DNA from: Zarea fungicola
Lineage: Eukaryota > Ascomycota > Sordariomycetes > Hypocreales > Cordycipitaceae
Assembly (NCBI GenBank): GCA_900169235.1
Contig: FWCC01000138.1
Location: 46,018 to 110,017 of the forward strand
Direction: 5' to 3'
Length of the DNA stretch: 64,000 nucleotides
Shown here: piece by piece, positions 58,101 through 64,000 of the stretch
Layout: each line of letters begins with the position of its first letter
Position numbering within the stretch: position 1 is the first letter of the stretch
Position numbers and translations under genes: made by a program
The notes under the pieces: generated by a model
The model's database searches: none
What the model was told of the DNA's origin: nothing
The model's input: only the letters and a program-made list of their open reading frames with translations

Positions 58101-58424
58101 ACTAGTAGAAATCGGCACCTGTCAGATTCCATCCCAGCAGACCTGCAGACCTGCTCGTCATTTTTTTTTTTTTTTTAATTTATTCTTCCTACTACCAGTA
58201 TCTATTCAAAAGAAACCCACTAGCCCACGTTTACCCTTTTCTTCTTCCTTTCGAGTCGTGCTGGTTCCCACTCCTCCGTCCCCTCTCCGTTTGTATATAA
58301 TACTACAGACAGATCCTCCTCCTCCTCCAACACCCCTCCCTCCCCCACAAACCTCGTCACCCTTTCAACCTTTCCTTCTCTGCACAACGGTTTCGGTGAC
58401 ATTCCTCACCACCCTCCCGCAGCC
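55113..58424. promoter_or_regulatory. Long upstream region of the GIT1-like gene with simple repeats
   Basis: 3.3 kb with no convincing gene; the frame at 57353-57889 (+) is compositionally unlike a protein. It holds (AATC)5 at 56066-56085, GTGC repeats near 56118-56134, CACGTG boxes at 56266 and 57202, three CCAGGTTGTC copies (57482, 57497, 57507), a phased CTCCAG array, a T16 run at 58161-58176, and a TATATAA at 58294. A long C/T-rich tract (58190-58390) just before the ATG is typical of strongly expressed fungal genes. Confidence 0.6.
57813..57869. repeat. Six CTCCAG elements at near-helical spacing
   Basis: CTCCAG starts at 57813, 57823, 57833, 57841, 57852 and 57864, with spacings 10, 10, 8, 11 and 12 bp. 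The array is about 560-610 bp upstream of the permease ATG. Confidence 0.7.
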
Positions 58425-60185
58425 ATGTCTGAGATTGAATCCAACGAGGCCCGCGTCCACAGCGGCGACCACCAGCCTGAGAAGCCCTCCATTGAGAATG
58501 CTCTCGAGCGCAAGTCCTTTTTCGAGGCTGCCCTCCCCGTCTTTGCTTGCGGTGCTGGTCTCTTTTCCGATGGCTACATTAACAACGTGAGTACCCTCCC
58601 CCCTCTTGTCCTTGACTCTAGCTTGAATTCGCATCTCTATCCCGTAATCGTGCTAACATCTGCAGGTCATTGGTTCCGTCAACACCGCCCTCAAGCGCCA
58701 GTACGGCACCGTCTTCTCAAACTCCCGCGCCGCCACCGTCATCCCCTCCGTCGCCTTTGCCGGCACCGTCCTAGGCCAGCTCATCTTTGGCTTCACCTCG
58801 GATCACTGGTCCCGCTCCCACTCCCTCGTCACCTCCACCGTCCTCCTCATCATCTTTACCGCCCTCGCCACGGGTTCCTACTGGCACGGCAGCTCCATTG
58901 GCCTCTTTAACATTCTCGCCGCCTGGCGCTTCTTTGTCGGTGTCGGTATTGGTGGCGAGTACCCCGCGGGCAGTGTCGGATGCGCCGAGTCCACCGGCGA
59001 GCTCAAAAAGGGCACCCGCAACCGCTGGTTCATTCTCTTTACCAATTCCATGATTGACGTTGGCTTTGTCATTGGTGCCTTTGTTCCTTGTAAGTACTAA
59101 GAAGAGGAGAAAAGAAGAAGGAGAAAAAGAAGACGAGCAAAAGAAGACGAGAAGAATAGAAGAAGATAGAAAAAAAACTAACACATCCAGACATCGTCGC
59201 CGCCGCCGCCCACAACTCCCACTACGAAGTCATCTGGCGCACCAGCTTGGGCATCGGTGTCATCTTCCCCTTCGTCCTCTTCGTCCTCCGTCTCCGTCTC
59301 AAGGAGCCCGAAGAGTTTGCCAAGGAGTCTATGCGCAAAAAGACTCCCTACTTCCTCGTCTTCAAGTACTACTGGTTCAGACTCGCTGCCGTCTCCATCA
59401 TCTGGTTCCTCTACGATGTACGTACAAATCCCTGACCTGCAAGCTTGACCTGTAGCTTGACCCTGTAACTTGATCTGACTTTTATCTAGTTCTCTAGCTA
59501 TGCCTTTGGCATCTACTCTTCCACCATTCTCGCCGGTCTCCGCCCCGCCGACTCCCCCCTCACCACCATCTTTGGCTGGAACACCGTCATCAACATGTTC
59601 TACCTCCCCGGCACCATCCTCGGCGCCTTTGTCTCTGACTGGATCGGCCCCAAGTACGCCCTCATCATCGGCGTCACCGCCCAGGCCCTCGTCGGCTTCA
59701 TCATGGCCGGCGTCTACTCTAAAATCTCCACCAGCATCGCTGCCTTTGCCGTCGTCTACGGCATCTTCCTCTCCCTCGGCGAGCTCGGCCCTGGCAACAA
59801 CATTGGTCTCCTCGCCGCCAAGACCTGCGCTACCGGTGTCCGTGGTCGCTACTACGGCATCGCCGCCGCCATTGGCAAGATTGGCGCCTTTGTTGGCACC
59901 TACGCCTTTGACGCCATTGCTGCCCTCGGCGGTGACAACGAGACCCAGTCCGCCCAGTACCCCTTTTACGTTGCCTCGGCTCTCTGCATCATCTCCGCCG
60001 CCATTGCCTTTTTCTGCCTGCCCAATGTCGGTCAGGACACCATTTCCGAGGAGGACCGCAAGTTCCGCGAGTACCTCGAGAAGAATGGTTGGGATACCAC
60101 CCAGCTTGGTCTCGGCAAGACCGACTCCGAGGCCCCCTATGTCGGCCAGGTCGAGAACATTGCTCACGAAAAGTCTGCTCTCTAA
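58425..60185 (+). CDS. GIT1: Glycerophosphoinositol/glycerophosphodiester permease (GIT1-like MFS)
   Basis: Exons 58425-58586, 58666-59089, 59191-59417 and 59490-60185 total 503 codons (502 residues). About twelve membrane segments are expected. The marks of the GIT1 / phosphate:H+ symporter group are clear: ACGAGLFSDGYINN in TM1, VGVGIGGEYPAGSVGCAES in TM4, RNRWFILFTNSMIDVGFV, WFLYDFSSYAFGIYSS and ELGPGNNIGLLAAKTCATG. Yeast Git1 imports glycerophosphoinositol and glycerophosphocholine when phosphate or inositol is low. Codon use is strongly C-ending, suggesting high expression. Intron 2 is an unusual, almost pure A/G tract. CACGTG boxes upstream could serve a Pho4/NUC-1 type regulator. Confidence 0.92.
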
Positions 60186-60554
60186 ATGCGAGAGTTGCCT
60201 AATTTTGTTTACCTTCTGAAAACTGTTGAACGAGCCATGATGCCTAGATCGAGGCGAGGCGCTTTTGCACAATGTTTTTTATTCCAATGATTTTAGTTGA
60301 TATCCTACGAGCCATATAGAAATAATGAAATGATGTGGATAATACTTTAAAGTGCTCAACGTGATGCTTCAGCCAGTAGCAGTCCAGTGCTAGCTCTGAT
60401 TGGCCGAGTATACCCAATTTAGAAATCACACTTACACGCAGCTAAATGAAACCTTATTGAGCGCCTCTTTACATTACCCGTCTTGATTTAATTCTTGATT
60501 TAATTCTTTGCTGAATATTCAACTCACAAGCAATACGCAACATCAGACGTTCAA
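60186..60554. other. Intergenic
   Basis: 369 bases with 3' flank of the permease and promoter of the first small Cys-rich gene. A tandem TCTTGATTTAATT pair lies at about 60481-60507. No gene seen. Confidence 0.5.
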
Positions 60555-60973
60555 ATGAAGCTCTCCAGCATCAGTCTTTTGACTATCCTCGTTTCCTCCC
60601 ACTCTGTTCATGCCACCAGTGTAAGATGGTGCGAATCCTGTATGCTTACACAACCCCTACACCCTCTTCCCTCCCCCTTTCATTAACTTCTTTTTCTTTA
60701 TTTGAAGCCCTCGACTGCCTCTGGGGAGAGTGCTGCGTCACCACCTGGTGGCCTTTTAGAGGCGAATGCCTTCCCCTCGCCCGCTACGGCGATGAGTGCA
60801 ACCACCGCAAAGATCCGATAACCATTGTTGGCATATACAAGAAGAGGTGTCCCTGCGCGCTCAACCGCATATGTCGCCCCCCGACCGACAACTCTCGATA
60901 TGGCTACTGCGATACCAGGTCCGGCAAGCCTCCAACAATGGCGAAGAAGGACGAGAAGAACGAACAAATATAG
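60555..60973 (+). CDS. Small secreted prokineticin/colipase-fold-like protein, copy A
   Basis: Exons 60555-60618 and 60708-60973 give 109 residues. The intron donor is GTGTAA rather than the overlapping GTAAGA, because only that choice keeps the Cys-rich frame. A signal peptide (MKLSSISLLTILVSSHSVHA) leads directly to the mature domain. Cysteines follow C-x4-CC-x10-C-x9-C-x16-CPC-x5-C-x11-C, with ECLPLARYGDEC around the middle pair. This spacing, the CPC and the C-x-PL...G-x-x-C string match the prokineticin/astakine (AVIT) branch of the colipase-like fold, which is known from animals. A Lys-rich tail ends the protein. The cysteine pattern is seen; the fold is inferred. Function unknown. A paralogue lies 640 bp downstream. 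Confidence 0.75.
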
Positions 60974-61612
60974 ACAGAAATCAAGAAACAGTGAACAAAG
61001 GGGACGGCCTTTATGAAATATAGCAAGGGGCTGGCAACATTTTTTGAGTCGATTTTAATTTTTTTATCTTTTTCTTTTCGAATAATCATCGCAAGGGAAT
61101 ACCTCGTTGCCCAACAATGTGTGGTGCGCTCTTGAGAACCCTACACACAAATGATTGCGACTCATCCATGCTACGAAATAGACTGGAGGAATTTACCAGA
61201 GTTGAAATTCAGGGGTTTTTTTTTTTAAAAAAGGATACTGCTTCGTTTATTTTAAAATTTTGTACTGCCTCCACCCTGGACGGCGATGATCGCAGGAAGA
61301 GCATGCCTTTTACAACACGGAAAGTTGACCGAGCCGAAAAGAATAAATAAATAAGTTAAAATTAAAATTAAAATCAGACGAGTAGCGTTCGTTATTTAAA
61401 GTAATTAGCTGGATCTTTCAAGCCTCCTTTCGTCATCTATCAGGGCTGGACAGAAAATATACTTTGCCAACGGCCGCACAATTTTAGACATACTCCAAAC
61501 CTTGCTCTTTGCAAAAAAAGAAAAAATAACAGCAAATTCTTATTCAATAGAAATGAATCATTAGCAGCAAATAAAATCCTCGGTCGATTCGTTCCCGATA
61601 AAACAAGCCAAA
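60974..61612. other. Spacer between the two small Cys-rich genes
   Basis: 639 bases, AT-rich, with A/T runs (for example near 61210 and 61345-61375). No gene seen. Confidence 0.5.
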
Positions 61613-62185
61613 ATGAAGATATCAATTGCACTTGTTTCCCTCCTAGCCATGACGTGCGAAGGCTCGGTCCGCTGTTTCTCAAGTATCACTTCCCGCATGC
61701 CGTGTTACCAAATTCCACATTCAATTCATTTTTCATTTTTTTTTTCAACTTGTTCTTTCTAATGATTGTGAACAGACGCAGACTGCAAGGCCAAGCAGTG
61801 CTGCGCCGGCATCTTCCCCTTTGCCGGGCACTGCCAGCACTTCTCGCGACAGCTCGAGCGCTGCCACCGCATCGACTGGGCGTTTAGCACAGGCATCTAC
61901 CGCATGGTCTGCCCCTGCGCCAGCGGCCTCGTCTGCAAGTCGGGCATCAACAGGGACGGCAACCTGCGCCGCAAGGGGCTCTGCCAGAAGAGGCCTAGGG
62001 GCCGGCCGCCCGTGCCCGTGGAGGAGGACAAGGAGGATGAGGATGTGGGCGTCGCGGTGCTGGATTGGTGGGACGAGGATGATGATGAAGTGGAAGAGGA
62101 CGGAGAGTCAGGAAAGGGAGGGGACAAGGCGAATGGCACGATTGTGACAGGGCCGAGTACTCGTAAAGGGACGTGGAGGGAATGA
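61613..62185 (+). CDS. Small secreted prokineticin/colipase-fold-like protein, copy B, with acidic tail
   Basis: Exons 61613-61682 and 61776-62185 (93-nt intron) give 159 residues. The intron sits after the signal peptide (MKISIALVSLLAMTCEG) in the same phase (one base before the junction, an A) as in copy A. Cysteines follow C-x4-CC-x9-C-x9-C-x15-CPC-x5-C-x15-C, nearly the same spacing as copy A, but the residues between them differ widely. After the domain comes a basic RPRGRPP stretch and then about 50 residues rich in Asp/Glu (EEDKEDEDV..WWDEDDDEVEED), absent from copy A. It is a diverged tandem paralogue, probably secreted. The function is not known. Confidence 0.75.
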
Positions 62186-62845
62186 TTGCCAGGAAAGCAG
62201 GTGTCTGGACAAACTAATACTGGAACAGCGCTGAATTTACTCTCAACACGGTAAAAGTAGAATTTAACAACTCTATATTTTGATTTTGATTTTTTTCTAC
62301 TCATATCTCCAACTTGGAACGACTTGCGCACGTTGGAAGTCGACGGCAGCCGACAAGATGCTCGTCCTCGAGATGCCAAGTTTTGAACCGGCCAACAGCC
62401 AACAATAAAAGTTTCGTGCATTTATTTGCTTTTATTTTTAAAAGAAATAGAGAAGCAAAAGTAGACTACATCACTTGCAGCCACCTTTAAAGCGACGGCA
62501 CGGCATCGGCCGCCGACAAGTTCCCCCACACTCCGTTCCGTGAGCGCGGGGTATCGTGGGCGATTGCCGAGCCTCGGTGCCCAGTGACAACCTGCATTAT
62601 AAGCCTTGGGGTAGCTACGTCAAGCTCACTAGTTACAAGAGCTATTCCACTGTAAATCATGACCAGCTGCCCGGGCAGACGGGGCATATAGCCGTCTAAC
62701 CGCCTGTCTCTGTATAAGTGCTGCTGATACGTTAAGCCCAACATTGCATCTCATCATTCTCATATTCATATTCCTTCCATTTTACTTTAGCTCATTTATT
62801 TCCATTCCATCCCATTTCATTTCATTCATTCCATTCACAGCCATC
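62186..62845. other. Intergenic, promoter of the nitronate monooxygenase gene
   Basis: 660 bases. A C/T-rich stretch of TTCCATT/CATTTCATT repeats at 62772-62838 precedes the ATG and is typical 5' leader sequence. No gene seen. Confidence 0.5.
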
Positions 62846-63898
62846 ATGTCTCCCGGTCCCATCACCACCCCCCTCACCACCCTCCTCGGCATCAAGCACC
62901 CCGTCATCCTCGCCGGCATGGCCCACGTCGCCGGCGGGAAGCTCGCCGCGGCCGTCTCCAACGCCGGCGGCCTCGGCGTCATCGGCGGCATCATGTACTC
63001 CCCCGCACAGCTCCGCGAGATCATCGCCGAGATGAAGTCCCTCCTCGCCGACCCTTCCTTGCCGTGGGGCATCGACCTCGCCCTCCCCAAAATCGGCGGT
63101 GGCGCCCGCAAGACCAACCACGACTACACCAACGGCAAGCTCGACGAGCTCATTGACCTCACCATTGAGAGCGGCGCCCACGTTTTCGTGTCTGCCATTG
63201 GCACGCCGCCCAAATATGTGATTGACCGGCTCCACAAGCACAAGATTCTCGTCATGAACATGGTCGGCCACCCGAAGCACGCGAAAAAGGCCCTCGACTT
63301 GGGCGTGGACATTGTCATTCCCCAGGGCGGCGAGGGCGGCGGCCACGCAAGCAGCATCGCCACTTCCATCCTCATCCCCGCCGTCGTCGACATTGCGCGC
63401 AACTACCGACCGCCCCTCCTCGGCGGCGACAAGCCCGCCATGGTCGTGGCTGCGGGCGGCATCTCCAATGGGAGGGGGCTGGCGGCGTCGCTCGTCCAGG
63501 GCGCCGTGGGCGTGTGGGTGGGCACGCGCTTCGTCGCCTCGGTCGAGGGCAACACGAGCGACGAGCACAAGCGCGAGGTTGTCAGCTGCGACTATGACGG
63601 CACCGCGCCCACGCTCGTCATTTCCGGCCGCCCTTTACGGCTCAAGGTCAATAGCTATATTGAGGACTGGCATAGCCGGCCCGCGGAGATTCAGGCGCTG
63701 TGCGACAAGGGCATCGTGCCGTTTGAGCACGACCTGGACGAGGGCAAGGACTTTGATTTCCCGCACATCATGGGCCAGGTTGCTGGGTCGATTCATGCGA
63801 TTGAGCCGGCGGCCAAGATTGTAGATGACATGGTCAAGGAGGCGGTGCAGGTGTTGAAGGTGGGCAATTCATATCTGTCGACGACGAGTCGACTGTAA
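62846..63898 (+). CDS. Nitronate monooxygenase (2-nitropropane dioxygenase family)
   Basis: A single exon of 350 residues from the ATG at 62846. An in-frame ATG at 62744 would add a low-complexity hydrophobic leader encoded by the pyrimidine-rich leader and is not favoured. Marks of the FMN-dependent TIM-barrel family (PF03060) are IKHPVILAGMAHVAGGKLAAAVSNAGGLG (FMN-binding N-terminus, seen as successive short blocks), QGGEGGGHA in the flavin phosphate region, AAGGISNGRGLAASL and GVWVGTRFVAS. These enzymes oxidise alkyl nitronates such as propionate-3-nitronate to aldehydes. Codon use is GC-rich. The gene is complete. Confidence 0.92.
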   Translation: MSPGPITTPLTTLLGIKHPVILAGMAHVAGGKLAAAVSNAGGLGVIGGIMYSPAQLREIIAEMKSLLADPSLPWGIDLALPKIGGGARKTNHDYTNGKLDELIDLTIESGAHVFVSAIGTPPKYVIDRLHKHKILVMNMVGHPKHAKKALDLGVDIVIPQGGEGGGHASSIATSILIPAVVDIARNYRPPLLGGDKPAMVVAAGGISNGRGLAASLVQGAVGVWVGTRFVASVEGNTSDEHKREVVSCDYDGTAPTLVISGRPLRLKVNSYIEDWHSRPAEIQALCDKGIVPFEHDLDEGKDFDFPHIMGQVAGSIHAIEPAAKIVDDMVKEAVQVLKVGNSYLSTTSRL

Positions 63899-64000
63899 AT
63901 GTCCAAGTGTATAAATATGTCAAAACGAATGTTGCAAAGAATATAATGAACAGTGTCACATGAGAGTTGTGGCTGTATTATGCTACAGTGGGGTCAGGAA

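Noticed and set aside
59178..60272. 364-codon open frame on the minus strand
   Set aside because: It is antisense to the GIT1-like gene, is Gly/Asp/Val-rich as expected from the complement of GC-rich codons, and shows no domain.
62822..63568. 248-codon open frame on the minus strand
   Set aside because: Antisense to the nitronate monooxygenase, with biased composition and no recognisable motif.
1..64000. tRNA or rRNA genes
   Set aside because: I looked for T-loop GGTTCRA-type boxes and rRNA core sequences in the spacers and found none. A tRNAscan-SE run would be decisive.

Overview
This window is nuclear DNA from a filamentous ascomycete (Pezizomycotina; Sordariomycetes/Hypocreales is my guess from the gene repertoire, not proven). 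The evidence is many short introns of about 47-113 nt with GT..CTAAC/CTGAC..AG signals, Zn2Cys6-family regulators, fungal-only families (RTA1, DMATS, WSC, GIT1-type permease), and long AT-rich intergenic spacers without operons, rRNA or tRNA. Most genes were assembled here by joining exons by eye. For all but one complete multi-exon gene, the joined exons sum to a whole number of codons.

Region 1-24.2 kb is accessory in character. In order it holds a regulator cut by the left edge, an RTA1-family membrane protein with a one-base reading-frame problem, an AIG2-like protein, a DUF1330 protein, a secreted GH16 beta-glucanase with a duplicated Cys-rich C-terminus, a DUF4267 membrane protein, a flavin monooxygenase, an extended SDR, a truncated regulator-like gene, a secreted S10 carboxypeptidase, an MFS transporter and an S9 peptidase.

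Region 24.7-34.5 kb looks like a small catabolic or tailoring cluster. It holds a haloacetate-dehalogenase-like alpha/beta hydrolase, a C45 acyltransferase resembling penicillin acyl-CoA:6-APA acyltransferase, a siderophore-type MFS transporter, a zinc-dependent AstE/aspartoacylase-like deacylase and a Zn2Cys6 activator. Two unusual repeat arrays lie in its promoters. One has four copies of a ~30-bp element between the divergent transporter and deacylase genes. The other has six copies of GTCATGC upstream of the acyltransferase.

Region 35.4-44.8 kb holds two very large secreted proteins transcribed divergently. One (1,070 aa) joins a GH88/GH105-like domain to ten Cys-rich repeats and an unrecognised C-terminal domain. 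The other (1,121 aa) is a subtilisin carrying Cys-rich and WSC modules. A decayed six-bladed-propeller pseudogene follows.

From 45.3 kb onward the genes are mostly conserved: an ACOT9-like thioesterase, a DDX60-type DExH helicase (1,777 aa), a solitary DMATS prenyltransferase, a GIT1-like glycerophosphoinositol permease and a nitronate monooxygenase. Between the last two lies the most striking find: two tandem paralogous small secreted proteins whose cysteine spacing matches the prokineticin/astakine (colipase-fold) family.
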